A stretch of 64,000 nt of DNA from Proteles cristata cristata. Lineage: Eukaryota; Chordata; Mammalia; Carnivora; Hyaenidae. Numbering within the stretch: the first letter of the stretch is position 1; every line of letters begins with the position of its first letter. The DNA lies in NCBI GenBank assembly GCA_017311185.1, contig JAESUZ010005523.1, positions 434,001 through 498,000 of the forward strand, given 5' to 3'. Position numbers and translations under genes: made by a program. The notes under the pieces are model-generated. The model was not told where the DNA came from and made no database searches. It saw only the letters and a program-made list of their open reading frames with translations. Of the stretch, positions 12,701 through 24,559 are shown piece after piece.

Positions 12701-13239
12701 GCCTCAGTGTCAGATGTGTAAAAATGCAGAAATGCAGACAGCACCACCTCTTGGCAGAGTTTTCCTGCTGGCACATATGATCAAAGAGGGGACATTGAAG
12801 GGCCTTATACATGCACAGGCTGCCCATGGACCGTGGCCGGGTCGCATCACACGACTGCCTGCTGATGCCAGGGCTCTGTGTCACCCTCTGGCCAGGCCTC
12901 GCTCCTAGCTCACCAAGCCACCTTCATGTTTGATGCCTCCCTTGCCTGTCAGAGGGGCCTGTGACACCCAGCACACTGTCAACAGAGCTCTCACTCACTC
13001 AGGCTGAATGTGGTTCATCCTCAACAGCCAGCAGGGCTGAGTAGTCCCCCCAGGGGGCTTCCTGCTCCTGTTGTTGGTACAGACAACCTGTGAAAGGTTC
13101 CCATTCCCTTTCCTGCCCCACTCCGGGTCAATCTTGCCATAGCTTCACTTGTGCTTGCCCACATCCTTTGTGGTCAGGACCAGAAAGCTCCCAGACAAGG
13201 CTTTTGTCTGGATCCAGGCAGTCACTGGGAGACAGCATC

Positions 13240-13850
13240 TAAGTGCCAGGGGCCAAACCGGTAGGGGTTAAACAGGATCGTCCTTCAGCCACACTGCCTG
13301 GATCCAAACTCCGACTCTGGCTCTTATTAGCAGAGTAAGTTTCTTTTAATAGTTACCATTATCTGAAACCAATCCTCACAATAACCTCATGAACTAGGAA
13401 CCATATTTATCCCCATTTTATGTATAAAGAATCTGAGACTTGTAAGATATGTAGAGACAAGAAAAAAGTCCTTAATAGGTACCACTCCCCGTGAAGACAA
13501 ACCGAGAGAGCAAGTCATGGTTTTCTGCTTAAACAGACCCAAGCCAGTGTATGTTTTTAATGGAAAGACAACCCCAACAAACATTTTATCTTTGAATATT
13601 AGCAATAGAAGAGACTTTAAATTTGATACAATCTCACATCCTACACCCCAGATTAGGAAAACAGAGATCAGCACCCCTGGTCACCATGGGCTTGAATTAC
13701 TGCAGCACCAAGGAGCCCTGCCTCAGTGAGTAGACTTTTGTGCCTCAGTTTCCCCATATGTACAATTGCAATAAGAATGGTATAAGCCTCACAGGCCTAC
13801 TGAGAGCATTAACTCCTATGACTTGGTATAAATGAAGTATTTTTCTTCGC
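13240..13850 (+). repeat. Copy 2 of the local duplication, split
   Basis: 13240-13330 matches 12310-12400 (GGTAGGGGTTAAACAGGATC, CACACTGCCTGGATCCAAAC). 13738-13850 matches 12408-12500 (GTGCCTCAGTTTCCCC, TATAAGCCTCACAGGCCTAC). About 400 bases at 13331-13737, including an antisense MIR piece near 13360-13450, separate the halves. Confidence 0.5.
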
Positions 13851-15241
13851 TTAAGCCAACTTTCCCATGAGCTGGGCATTGTCAGCATTCAGTGCTTTAT
13901 GGGAGGCAGGGGAAGGGAGAAGTACTCCAAAGTGCTCCTTGGTGTTCAAAACCAAGTCCACAGCAATATGGTCTGGGGCTTTCCTGACTTCACTGACTCA
14001 TATCCCACCTGTACGATGTGATGCAACCAATCCACGGCTTACCATCGACTTCTGTCTTTTCCATAAATTTCCTCATCTAGGTAACCCCAAAATTTACTTT
14101 ACATAAACACATTAAAAAGCACTATCATAAATCCATTATCTTTCTGTTCATGAGGACAGACCTCATACAGAATACAAACAATTCTCCAAAAGCAAGGAGC
14201 ACATCTGGTACACGGTTTCTAAACAGGGTTCCCCACTAAAACAGGAGCCGGACTCACAAGCGCTATATAAGTTTGAAATTATCTCAGAATAAAAAGGCAA
14301 ACAAGAGAGAAAGAAAGAGAGAGAGGAACAGAACTCCTCAGAGAAATGGCTTATTCCAGCTCAGGCAGGCAAAGTTCACTATGAGCCTGAACCCACTTGC
14401 TGTGCCAGGAGGTAAGGAAGGGGCCAAAAATGATGGGGACATGTCAAAAGGCCACACACAAGAGCTCACTTAAAGCGGCTCCTGGCCAAGACTGGGAATA
14501 TCTGAGCATCAAAATAAATGAGGATACTAATGGATTATAATACACTCAACAAAGTAAAATTCTATGAGTTCGTTCTGTTGTAAATAAATACATAAGCAGT
14601 GACAGCTCTTCCTTCCAGTAAATGCCAATAATAAATACAGAGGGAATGGTGGAGTTAGCACATTTCTGGCAACGATCGCAGTAATCACGGACTCAGGCAA
14701 AGCGCTTCGATAAAGACTGAAAATATTGAGCAGAAGTTTGATGAGAAATAGCCGCAGAATCTCAAATAATTTCTTCACAAATTACGTACTGAGCTCAAAG
14801 GAGGAAAGAAAGAGTAATGCAGAGTGAAGGAGCCCACCGTCCCCAGTGGTCAAGTTGCCATGACCTGCACAGGGCCAGAGGCCCCTTGCACCTGTCCAGG
14901 CCGTGACCCGGGACGACACCACATCACCTCCGCTAACAAAGCTTCCCCTAACCCTTACCATGAGGAAACACCCCACAGGCCCCAAAGGAGCGATGCCCTG
15001 CCATGTTTAGGCTGGGATGCTCATGAAGGCAGAGGAAAGACAGAACTGTGAACATGGAAGGAAATTAAAAGGCTGGAGGACCCAAGGCACTGTGTGGTCC
15101 TGGACAGGTGGGCAGGGGAAGCTTCGGGGGACAGTGTGGGATTTGAAGATGAACTTTGTATCAGGTGACAGTATTATATCAATATGAAATTTCTTGACTT
15201 TATCAAGTGTACTGTGGATAACTGAGATAGTTTCTTTTTTC
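13851..15241. other. Intergenic sequence, no gene recognised
   Basis: No exon was recognised. 14520-14800 is AT-rich with several isolated CpGs (for example AACGATCGCAG and AAGCGCTTCGAT), unusual for non-SINE DNA here. I could not assign it to a repeat family. Confidence 0.4.
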
Positions 15242-15326
15242 TTCTGTGTCTCCCTCTCTCTCTGTCCCTCCCCCACTCACACTCTGTCTCTCTCTCTCTC
15301 AAAAATAAATAAATATTAAAAAAATA
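15242..15326 (+). repeat. Truncated carnivore SINE tail
   Basis: Only the 3' third is present: TGTGTCTCCCTCTCTCTCTG, CTCCCCCACTCACACTCTGT, CTCTCAAAAATAAATAAAT and an A-rich end. The tRNA head is missing. Confidence 0.8.
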
Positions 15327-15869
15327 AGAAAATATTTTTGGTATTTCTCATCCACTCTTTTCTGTTCTCGTGCCCTTGTGGGTCTACACCATGGCTTCAG
15401 GAAGGAGGGGAGAGCACTATGACCTCAACCACACTTTCTAACTGGATGTCTCTGGTTCATTTTCTAAGTTGTTATATTGCTTCGAAGAATATTTCTTAAC
15501 TTCTCTGAGCCTGAGTAACCACCTTGGAAAGCCAAGAATGCAAACTTTCAGTCATCTTTTACGATCCCAGACTGTTTGATGACCCATGTGCCTGAGTGTG
15601 TTGTGTAGCCAGGATTCAGCTCTGTCTTTGGAATAGCACCTCTCAGTCATCACTGAACAAGGCACTGAAAATGACAGCATGGGGTGAAGTTGCTGCACTC
15701 TTGTTTGACAGTGCTGCTGAAAGAAGGCTTTAAAAAGATGGAAAGAAAGCACACCCACTCTGCCCCAACACTAAGTGAGTCAGTCGCCTCCTGTAGACTC
15801 AGCTTCTTCATCCTTATGTTGAGAAGAAAACCTACATACGGGCTGTAAGGACCAAAAGAACAAAGGGAC

Positions 15870-16510
15870 ATTAATGATGAGTGGAAAATCGTGAACAGAA
15901 GTGGATAACAGATGGTGAATGGAAGAGAATGGAGGTGAATAGTGGTAGAGAGTAGAAATGGCTAGTGGATGGTGAATGGAAGTGGATAGTGGATGATGGT
16001 GGATGTTGAGTGGAATTGGATAGTGGACATTTAAAAAAAAAATAGGGGTGCCTGGGTGGCTCAGTCGGTTGGGCGTCTGACTTTGGCTCAGGTCATGATC
16101 TCACAGTTCGTGGGCTCGAGCCCCACGTCAGGCTCTGTGCTTACAGCTAGCTCAGAGCCTGGAACCTGCTTCAGATTCTGTGTCTACCTCTCTCTCTGAC
16201 CCTCCCCTGCTCACGCTGTCTCTCTCTCTCAGAAATAAATAAAAAACATTTTTAAAAAATTTAAAAAAAAATGGAAGTGGAAAGTGGATGGTGAGTAGAG
16301 GTGGATGGTGGATGGTGAGTAGAAGTGAATGGTGGATGATGGATGGAGGAGGATGGAGTAAATGGTGGATTGTAAGTGGAGGTGGATGGTAGGTGGTGAG
16401 TGGTGAGTGGAGGTCGATGGTAGATAGTGAGTGAAGGTGAATGGTGAATGAAAGTAGATGATTGATCATGAATGGTGGTGAATGGTGGTAGTGGATGGTG
16501 GTAAATGGAG
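15870..16510 (+). repeat. Degenerate TGGATGG-type minisatellite, split by a SINE
   Basis: Imperfect repeats of a unit like GTGGATGGTGAATGGAA (about 15-20 bases) run at 15870-16032 and resume at 16272-16510. The SINE at 16045-16271 lies in the middle. The unit varies in length and spelling, so it is old or often converted. Confidence 0.8.
16045..16271 (+). mobile_element. Carnivore tRNA-derived SINE
   Basis: Full-length sense copy with an intact head (GGGGTGCCTGGGTGGCTCAG, GTTCGTGGGCTCGAGCCCC), 'GACCCTCCCCTGCTCACGCT' and a CAGAAATAAATAAAAAACAT tail. Its tail resembles the young group but lacks that group's CTAG. Confidence 0.93.
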
Positions 16511-16774
16511 GCTTGGAAGCTATTTCCCATCTCTGAGAGAAGGAAAGACTTTTTCACATTCCTGTAATTTCCATATCTACCTTCAAAGTATTTTTTTGTT
16601 GTTCCAATCCATTTGAAATAATAGGGATTTGGGGATGGCACTCAGAGTCCCTGGTATGAAGAAGAGGAAAGAAAACAATATCCCACTCCTGGAACAATGA
16701 ATCTCCAGAACTTTTCTCTAACTCCTAATTTAAGTTCCGGGGACATATCTGGCTCTTTTCGTCCAGAATATACA

Positions 16775-17095
16775 TAGAATAGGAGGCTCTCAAAGTGAGA
16801 TCTTCAGGCAGAAGCCTCAGCACAACCTAGGATCCTGTTAGAAATGCAGATTCTGGGCTCCACCCTAAATCTACTGAATCAGGAAGTCTGGTGGTGGAGC
16901 TCAGCACTCTGATTTAAGGAGCCCTCCAGGACATAGTGATCTCCACTCAAGTTTCAGAATCACTGATCTCTAACATGCACACAGATCACAGAGATCTTGT
17001 TAAAATGCAGGTTCTGAAGTCTGAGGTCCTGCACTTCTAACAGGCTCCCAGGTGATGCTGATGCTGCTGGCCCCAAAACTTCACTTTGACTAGAA
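16775..17095. mobile_element. hAT-type fossil(s)
   Basis: Two neighbouring stretches read like non-autonomous hAT elements: 'CTCTCAAAGTGAGATC', 'GTTAGAAATGCAGATTCTGG', 'CTGAATCAGGAAGTCTGG' and then 'CCCAGGTGATGCTGATGCTG'. Exact family names cannot be settled by eye. Confidence 0.5.
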
Positions 17096-17136
17096 AGTCT
17101 CTCAAAAATGTAACCTGAGCCACAGACTAAACTAGA

Positions 17137-17410
17137 AAATGTCTAGTAGCCACAATTTTTAAAAGTAAAAGGAGATAGGATAACTTAGTTAAGTGATGTT
17201 TTCTTGAAGCCAATATAAGGAAACATTATTATTTCAACATGTAATCCATATAAAAATGTACTGAAATATTTTATATTATTTTTACATTATGTCCATATTT
17301 ACATTCTTTCTCACACTAAGTCTTTGAAATCTTTTAAGTCTGAAGCGCTTCTCAGCTGACATCAGCCACATCTGCCCGGTGGTTACATATTGTAAAGTAC
17401 AGGTATAGAC
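17137..17410. mobile_element. Second hAT-type fossil
   Basis: 'GTCTAGTAGCCACAATTTTT', 'TATTTCAACATGTAATCCAT', 'ACACTAAGTCTTTGAAATC' and the terminal 'CAGCCACATCTGCCCGGTGG' follow a familiar mammalian DNA-transposon layout. The family name is uncertain. Confidence 0.5.
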
Positions 17411-18234
17411 GGTATCCCCACAATGCCATCCACACATCCCTCTTCCTCCTCCAAGGACCCATCCTAGGATAAAGACATGTGCCCACAACTCTGTAGGTGA
17501 CTTCCCTGTGGGACTTTCCCCTCATTAGAGTGACTGTACATTTCATTTCACCACTTCACATTTCATCATTTCACCATTTAATATTTTAAAAGATTCCTAC
17601 CTGTGTTTGGTACATTTCTATTGCTCGCCAGAGGTAATTACCCCTATGCTTTAACACCACACAAAGAGACAGGAGAAAAATTGTGCCCACTCAAACCATG
17701 GCACAAAGCTGGGATTCACAGCATCTGGGGTGATGCTGCAGTGAAAGGGGAACAAGTAAAATCCTGCCCAGCAGCATAAAAGAGGGCAGAGTAGCTGGTA
17801 CATGCACAGGGCTCTGAAGTGAGATGAAGACAGAGGATTCTCCCAAGAGAAAGTGAAAACTGAAGCTTACATCATGCACAGGCTTGCAGTCAACATGTAC
17901 ACAATCAGGGAAATGTGGGAATTCCTAAACTGAAAAATGAACATGAGAATTGGTTATGACTGGGGTGAGACCACGGGCATGCGAGGGCAAACAAAAGCAA
18001 AACGAATTCTTAGGAATAATTTCCTAGCTCAAAGATTCCTACATTCAAATTAGACAAATGAAACCCCTGTTTTGCAGAAGGTGTCAATTTAAAAACTCCA
18101 AAATATACAGGGAAATAGACACGGTGAGTAAAAATTAGCAGGAATATCACACAAGAGGATTAGCCTCCATTCCCCCACCAATTTTGTGTGAGGACAACAT
18201 GAAAAGTTTCTAAACAGAGACTATTTTATTTCTC
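17411..18234. other. Intergenic sequence, no gene recognised
   Basis: No exon was recognised. The right part may belong to the HAL1/old L1 background that resumes after 20150. Confidence 0.35.
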
Positions 18235-19915
18235 TTTCAGCACCATTTGCTGAAGAGACTGTCTTTATTCCATTGGATATTGTTAAAAATCAGTCGGCCA
18301 TATATTTGTGCATCCATTTCTGGCTTCTCTATTCTGTTCTATTGATCTGAGTGTCTGATTTTGTGTCAGTACCATACCGTCTTGATGATTACAGCTTTGT
18401 AAAAAGTCAGGATTGTGATGCCTCCAGCTTTGATTTTCTTTTTCAGGATTGCTTTGGGGTCTTTTCTGGTTTCATACAAATTTTAGGATTGTTTGTTTTA
18501 GCTCTATGAAGAATGCTGGTATTATTCTAATAGGGACTGAATTGAATACATAAATTGGTTTGAGTAGTATTGACCTTTTAACAATATTTGTTCTTCTAAT
18601 CCATGAACATGGAATATTTTTCCATTTTTTTGTGTTCTTCTTCAATTTATTTCATGGGTTTTCTATAGTTTTCAGTGTATAGATTTTTTCACCACTTTGG
18701 TTAGGTTTATTCCTAGGTATTTTATGATTTTGGTGCAATTGTAAATGGGATCAATTCCTTGATTTCTCTTTCTGTTGCTTCATTATTGGTGTATAGGAAT
18801 GCAACCAATTTCTGTGCATTGATTTTATATCCTGAGACTTTGCTGAATTCACAGATCAGTTCCAGCAGTTTTTTGGTGGAATCTTTTGGGTTTTCCATAT
18901 AGAGTATCATGTCATCTGCAAGAGTGAAAGTTTGACTTCCTCCTTGCCAGTTTGGATGCCTGTTTTTCCTTTGTGTTTTCTGATTACTGAGGCTAGGACT
19001 TCCAATACTATGTTGAATAACAGTGGTGAGAGTGGACATCCCTCTCATGTTCCTGACCTTAGGGGGAAAGCTCTCAGTTTTTCCCCATTGAGGATGATAT
19101 TAGTGGTGGGTCTTTCATATATGGATTTTATGACCCTGAGGTATGATCCTTCTATCCCTACTTTCCTGATAGTTTTTATCAAGAGAAAGTGCTGTATAAT
19201 TCTTTTAATGTATTGCTGGATCCCATTGGCTAGTATCTTGTTGAGGATTGTTGCATCCATATTCATCAAGAAAATTGGCCTATAGTTCTCCTATTTAGTA
19301 GGGCTTTGTCTGGTTTTGGAATCAAGGTAATGCTGGCTTCACAGAATGAGTTTGGAAGTTTTCCTTCCATTTCTATTTTTTGGAACAGCTTTGAGAGAAC
19401 AGGTGTTAACTCTTCTTTAAATGTTTGGTAGAATTACCCTGGACTCTTTTTTGGGGGCAGCTTTTTGATTACTAAGTCAATTTATTTACTCATTATGGGT
19501 CTGTTCAAATTTTCTATTTCTTCAGTTTCAGTTTTGGTAGTTTATATGTTTCTAGGAATTTGTCCATTTCCTCCAGATTGCCCAATTTATTGGAGTATAA
19601 TTGCTTATAATATTCTCTTATTGTTTGTATTTCTGCAGTGTTAGTTGTAATCTCTCCTCTTTCATTCTTGATTTTATTTATTTGGGTCCTTTCTTTATTG
19701 TTTTTTGATCAAACCGACTAGGTGGTTATTATTTTTTTTTTAATTCTTTCAGAGAACCAGCTCCTGGTTTTATTGATCTATTCTACTGTTTTTTGTTTGT
19801 TTGTTTCTTTATTTTGAAAGCACTGATTTCTGCTCTAATCTTTATTATTTCCCATCTTCTGCTGGTTTGGAATTTTATTTGCTGTTCTCTTTCCAGGTTA
19901 AAGAGAGACTGTTTC
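18235..19915 (-). mobile_element. L1 ORF2 fragment, antisense
   Basis: Minus-strand translation gives broken pieces of LINE-1 ORF2 reverse transcriptase: [20 protein letters not shown] (18722-19048; the ADD-type catalytic motif reads LADDM) and the [14 protein letters not shown] region (19045-19269). The copy lacks the 5' UTR, ORF1, endonuclease and 3' end, and carries stops, so it is inactive. Flanks near 18214 and 19896 (AAACAGAGACTATTTT / AAAGAGAGACTGTTTC) may be a decayed target duplication. Confidence 0.9.
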
Positions 19916-19935
19916 AAATGATTAAAGAAATTAGA

Positions 19936-20150
19936 GGGAGACCTGGGTGGCTCAGTCAATTAAGCGTCTGACTTCACTTCAGGTCATGATCTCATGATTC
20001 GTGGGTTCAAGCCCTGACAGCTTGGAGCCTAGAGCCTACTTTGGATTCTGTGTCTCCTTCTCTCTCTGCCCCTCCCCCACTCATGCTCTCTCTCTTTCTC
20101 ATTCTCTCTCTCAAAAATGAATAAACATTTTTTAAAAACTTAAAAAAAGA
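19936..20150 (+). mobile_element. Carnivore tRNA-derived SINE
   Basis: Sense copy beside the right end of the antisense L1: GGGAGACCTGGGTGGCTCAG, GGTCATGATCTCATGATTCG, GTGGGTTCAAGCCC and a long CT tract. No clear duplication was found. Confidence 0.92.
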
Positions 20151-20159
20151 TTTTTTTAC

Positions 20160-21860
20160 AGAAATCCTGTAAGAACAAGGAACTTTGAAAATATTAGCTA
20201 AGAAAAAGGAAATGAAATAAAATATTTAAAGATGTAAGTCACTGAAATTAAAAACGCAATAGGCTTAAGAGTGAGTTAAGTGCCTGTGAGGGAAGAGTGA
20301 GTGAGAGGGGCAGTTCTGAGGAAATCACACAGCATGCATAACAGTGAAACAGATGGAACTCTTTGAGGAGTTCAAAGCTAGAGACTAGGATGAGTAGAGC
20401 TGACACACATCAGTAAGTGTTCAGGAAGGAAGGCATGTGGAGAATGAAGGAGAGCAGATCTTTGAGAGGATGGTCACTTTAAGAAATTATATTTAAAAAA
20501 AAAAAAAGTGAATCCTCAGATTGAGGAAGCAGAAACAGTCCTGGGCAGGAAAAATAAAAAAGAACCCATGGATATACCTCACTAAGAACCATATATCTTA
20601 TATATATTTATTTATATTTATATTTTGCAAAAGTAAAAAGAAAGTCTGCAGAGCAACCAGAGAGGAAAGACCAATGACCTTGCAAGGCAATAACCCTCTG
20701 ACTGACAGCAGGTGTCTAAAGAGCAATAGAAGAAGCCAGAAGACAAGAGAAGGACATCTTCAGTACTCTGAAAGTACATACCTATTAACCTAGCATTCCA
20801 TACCCGGCTGAAGAAGAATTCCGGAGTGAGGGGAAATAGAGTAATTTTTCATTCAAGTAGAGAGAGCATACCATTACAGTCACTCATTCACTCACTCACT
20901 GTGAGAACTATTTAGAAATATACTCTTTAAAAAACTTTTTTTTCTTAATGCTTATTTATTTTTGACAGAGAGACAGAGAGCAAGCTGAAGAGGGGCAGAG
21001 AGAGAGGGAGACCCAGAATCAGAAGCAGGCTCCAAGCTGTCAGCACAGAGCATAACGTAGGGCTTGAACCCAAAGATTGTGAGATCATGACCTCAGCCAA
21101 GGTCAGACTCTTAACCGACTAAGCCACCCAGATGCCCCTAGAAATGTACTTCTGAAGCAATGAAACAGGACTTAGAAGTAAGGAGTGAGATGCTCACAGT
21201 AATAATGAACAAAGAATTGAGGGAACTGTAGGCGTCTAAATGAGCATAAACTCAAAGTGTACAAAGTGTACAAAGTAACACTATGATCAATGGGCATCAC
21301 TGGAAACAAGGCAGACCTAAAAGCAAGATAACGTGCATGCAAGTTGGGGGGAAAGATATAAGAGCAGTTCAAGGGTCCTGTGGCTCTTTTATTTTCCAGA
21401 AAAAGGATAAAAATGCTGATTTTTAAAAATGCATATTCAACTTTTAAAGAACAGGTATAAACTATATAACAAGTAAATAAAAGTTAAAGGAAAAAACAAA
21501 AATTCAGTTAGTTCATAGAAGACAAGATACAAAAATGAAGTTGAGGATTGAAACTAAGCATAATAATACATACAAAAAAAGAAGTAAATACAGATTTATT
21601 AGTTATCTCAGTTATAAACTGACTATATTTTCCCATTAAAATGAAACAATCTCATTTTTAAACCCAGTTTATATATTATTTTGTAAAAGATGCAGTTAAA
21701 CACTATGACACACACATAAACAGATGAATGTAAAAAGATGAGAAAGTATAGGAGGCAAATATTAATCAGAAGAGAGCAACTGTAGCTATACTTATATTGA
21801 ATAAATAGACATGAAAAAAGCATTATTAGAGTGAAAGAAATCATACATGATGATATGAGA
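20160..21860 (+). repeat. HAL1-like / old L1 remnant
   Basis: The A-rich sense strand with AGAGCAACCAGAGAGGAAAG, CAGAAGACAAGAGAAGG and CATTCCATACCCGGCTGAAG resembles the HAL1 (half-L1) body and 3' end. It is interrupted by the SINE at 20925-21138. The assignment is from memory of the consensus. Confidence 0.5.
20925..21138 (-). mobile_element. Carnivore tRNA-derived SINE with TSD
   Basis: Antisense copy ending AAGCCACCCAGATGCCCC. Flanks 20913-20924 (TAGAAATATACT) and 21139-21150 (TAGAAATGTACT) match at 11 of 12 bases. Confidence 0.93.
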
Positions 21861-22238
21861 ACAATTCACCATAAAGACATAAAAAATCCAAATTTGTATG
21901 TTTCCAACAACACAGTCAGAAAACAGAAAAATCAATAGATTTATAAAAAGAAATTTAAAAATTTAAAAATCCACATCACACTAGAAAATTTTATAACCCT
22001 CCACTCAGTAATTGATAAAGTAGAGAAAAAATATTAGTAAGGACACAGAACATTTAAATGACACAGTTTACAGGTTTGATCAGGCAAACATTTACAGTAT
22101 GCCCAACAATCCGCATCATCTGGATAGTTTCTAGACAACAAAACTAACCTCAACAAATACAAAAAAAAAAAAAAAAATCAATGCCATGCAGACCATGGTC
22201 TCCAACCACAGTGAAATAACATTAGAAATCAATAACAG

Positions 22239-22450
22239 AGGGGCGCCTGGGTGGCTCAGTTGGTTGAGCATCCACCTTCAGCTCAGATCATGATCTCATG
22301 GTTTGTGGGTTCAGGCCCCACATCAGGCTCTGTGCTGACAGTGCAGAGTCTCCTTGGGATTCTCTCTCTCCTTCTCTCTGCCCCCTCCTCCACTCACACT
22401 TTCTCTCTCTCTCTCTCTCTCTCAAAATAAATAAATAAATCTTTTTAAAA
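22239..22450 (+). mobile_element. Carnivore tRNA-derived SINE with TSD
   Basis: Sense copy with an intact GGGGCGCCTGGGTGGCTCAG head. Flanks 22227-22238 (AATCAATAACAG) and 22451-22462 (AATCAATTACAG) match at 11 of 12 bases. Confidence 0.94.
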
Positions 22451-22462
22451 AATCAATTACAG

Positions 22463-23610
22463 TCAACCTTGCAAATGTATTTGAAAACTCAACACTTTAA
22501 ATAGCTTATGAGATAAAGAAGAGATAATACTGGAAATAAGTTAGAACCAAACAATGATGACTATATAGGCTTAGGGACTTTAGGATCCACCTATAGTTGT
22601 ACATAGAGGGAAATTTGTAGCTTTAAATGCATGCATTAAAACACAAGGAAGATTGAAGACTCAGGAAGCAAGAATTCAACTCAAAGTATTATTAGAAAAA
22701 CAGGCTAAACCTCCAAAAGCTTAGAAAGAATAAAATGATTTTTAAAAACATGTTCATTTGGGGAAATAATGAAATTGAACCTCTGCTTCACACCATGCAT
22801 AAAATTAATTCCAGGTGGATTAAGTACTTAAATGGCAAAATAAAATTTTTTGTAGAAAATGTAAGTAGACATCTTTCTGAATTTACAGTAGGAAAAGATT
22901 TTTTAAACAGGAGATAGCAGGCACTAGCATTAAAATAAAAGTATGATAAATTTGACTGTATCAAACTAAGAATTTATGTTCATTAGTAAACACCTTAAAG
23001 AAAGAGCAAAGACAAACTACAAACTGGGAAAGAATATTTGCAACATGTACAGCCTACACTATATTAGTATTAAGAATATGAAGAACTACAAATCAATGAG
23101 AAGGATAAACAACCCAATAGAAATGAACAGGAGAAAGAAATGAAGAAGAAAGAAAATGCATACTAGGAAATGTTCCCTATCATTTGTGAGTCAACGATCA
23201 AGGGAAAATCAAATTAAGATTAGGAAATTTTATACTCACTTGATCCACAAAAACTAAAAAGTCAATAGCATCAGCTGTTGAAAACAATATGAATTAACAG
23301 GATTTCTTACAGTTTGCTTGAAAGGATGATTTTTGGAGCAATTCGTACAAATGCGTTCCTGGTTATGTCTAAGAGACAGTCTTGGACTGTCTCCGTTATT
23401 ACTCATGTCATACCAGGAAACATATATCAGAATGTTGATAGCTACTGTATTTATAATTTTAAAAACCTGGAAATAACTAAATCTCTTTCAATGAGTGAAT
23501 AGATAAATTATTCCACCAAATGGCATGTCATACAATGGTGAAAACTGAAGAAGTACAGCTACATGCAGCAACAATGGATGAGGCACAACAGTATAATATT
23601 GACTTTAAAA
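22463..23610 (+). repeat. Old L1 ORF2/3' remnant
   Basis: The sense strand keeps the L1 ORF2 C-terminal layout (AATTCCAGGTGGATTAAG, TTGACTGTATCAAACTAAG, AACTGGGAAAGAATATTTGC) but is riddled with stops. It forms the background into which the SINEs on either side inserted. Confidence 0.6.
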
Positions 23611-23621
23611 AACAAGTCCCA

Positions 23622-23819
23622 GGGCCACTGGGTGATTCAGTCAGTTAAGCGTCAGACTTTTTGGCTCAAGTCATGATCTTGTGGTTCATGGGTTCAAGCC
23701 CCATGCTGGGCTCTCTGCTGTCAGCACAGAGCCTGCTTTGGATCCTCTGCCCCCATCTCTTTCTGCCCCTCTCCTGTTTGCACTCTCTCTCAAAAATAAA
23801 AATAAACGTTAAAAAAAAA
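23622..23819 (+). mobile_element. Carnivore SINE, first of a tandem pair
   Basis: Sense copy with a diverged head (GGGCCACTGGGTGATTCAG) and an intact tail. The base string AAGTCCCA at 23614-23621 recurs as AAGTCCTA after its A-tail, directly before the next SINE. Confidence 0.9.
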
Positions 23820-23828
23820 AGTCCTAGA

Positions 23829-24038
23829 GGGGAGCCTGGGTGGCTCAGTCAGCTGAATGTCCAACTCTTAATATCGGCTCAGGTCATGGTCTTGTAGTGG
23901 TGGGATCAAGCCCCATGTCAGGCTCCCCACTGAGCCTGCAGCCTGCTTGGGATTCTCTCTCTCCTTGCCCCTCCCCCATTTGAGCGCTCTCGCTCTCTTT
24001 TTCTCTCTCATAATAAATGAATAAACATTAAAAAATAA
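23829..24038 (+). mobile_element. Carnivore SINE, second of a tandem pair
   Basis: Sense copy starting GGGAGCCTGGGTGGCTCAG, about 10 bases after the A-tail of the previous copy. An A-rich insertion target created by the first copy is the simple explanation. Confidence 0.9.
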
Positions 24039-24287
24039 ATCCCAGAATAGCATGTGCTGCAAGATATTCTTTTTATTACATTAAGAGCATCTAAAAATAA
24101 ACAATGTTCCTTTAGAAATATACACAAATACAGAAGCAAGAAAACGGAAAGCACATGGTCCGGAATAGTAGTACTCCACTGGAGGAGAAAGCCAAGGGAA
24201 GGGGAGAGGAATAAATGGGTGGACGTGAACTCCTGGGGTTGTCCTTTCTCTTGCGTTGAGCAGTGGGCTCCAGCATGGTTATTATTA

Positions 24288-24497
24288 TTATTTTTTAATG
24301 TTTATTTCTAGGAGAGAGAGAGACAGCATGAGCAGGGGAGGGTCAGAGAGAGAGAGAGAGTCACAGACTGAAACAGGCTCCAGGCTCTGAGCTGGCAGTC
24401 AGCACAGAGCCCGACGCAGGGCTCGAACCCACGAACGCGAGATCATGACCCAAGCGAAAGTCGGACGCTTAACTGACTAAGCCACCCAGGCGCCCCT
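24288..24497 (-). mobile_element. Young tRNA-derived SINE with perfect TSD
   Basis: Antisense copy of the CTAG-bearing group (TTTATTTCTAGGAGAGAG; GGCAGTCAGCACAGAG). Flanks 24273-24287 and 24498-24512 are 15 identical bases (GCATGGTTATTATTA), so the insertion is recent. Confidence 0.96.
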
Positions 24498-24559
24498 GCA
24501 TGGTTATTATTACATACATAAACACACTAAAACAGGCCATGGCAGGATAATGCTGAGCA

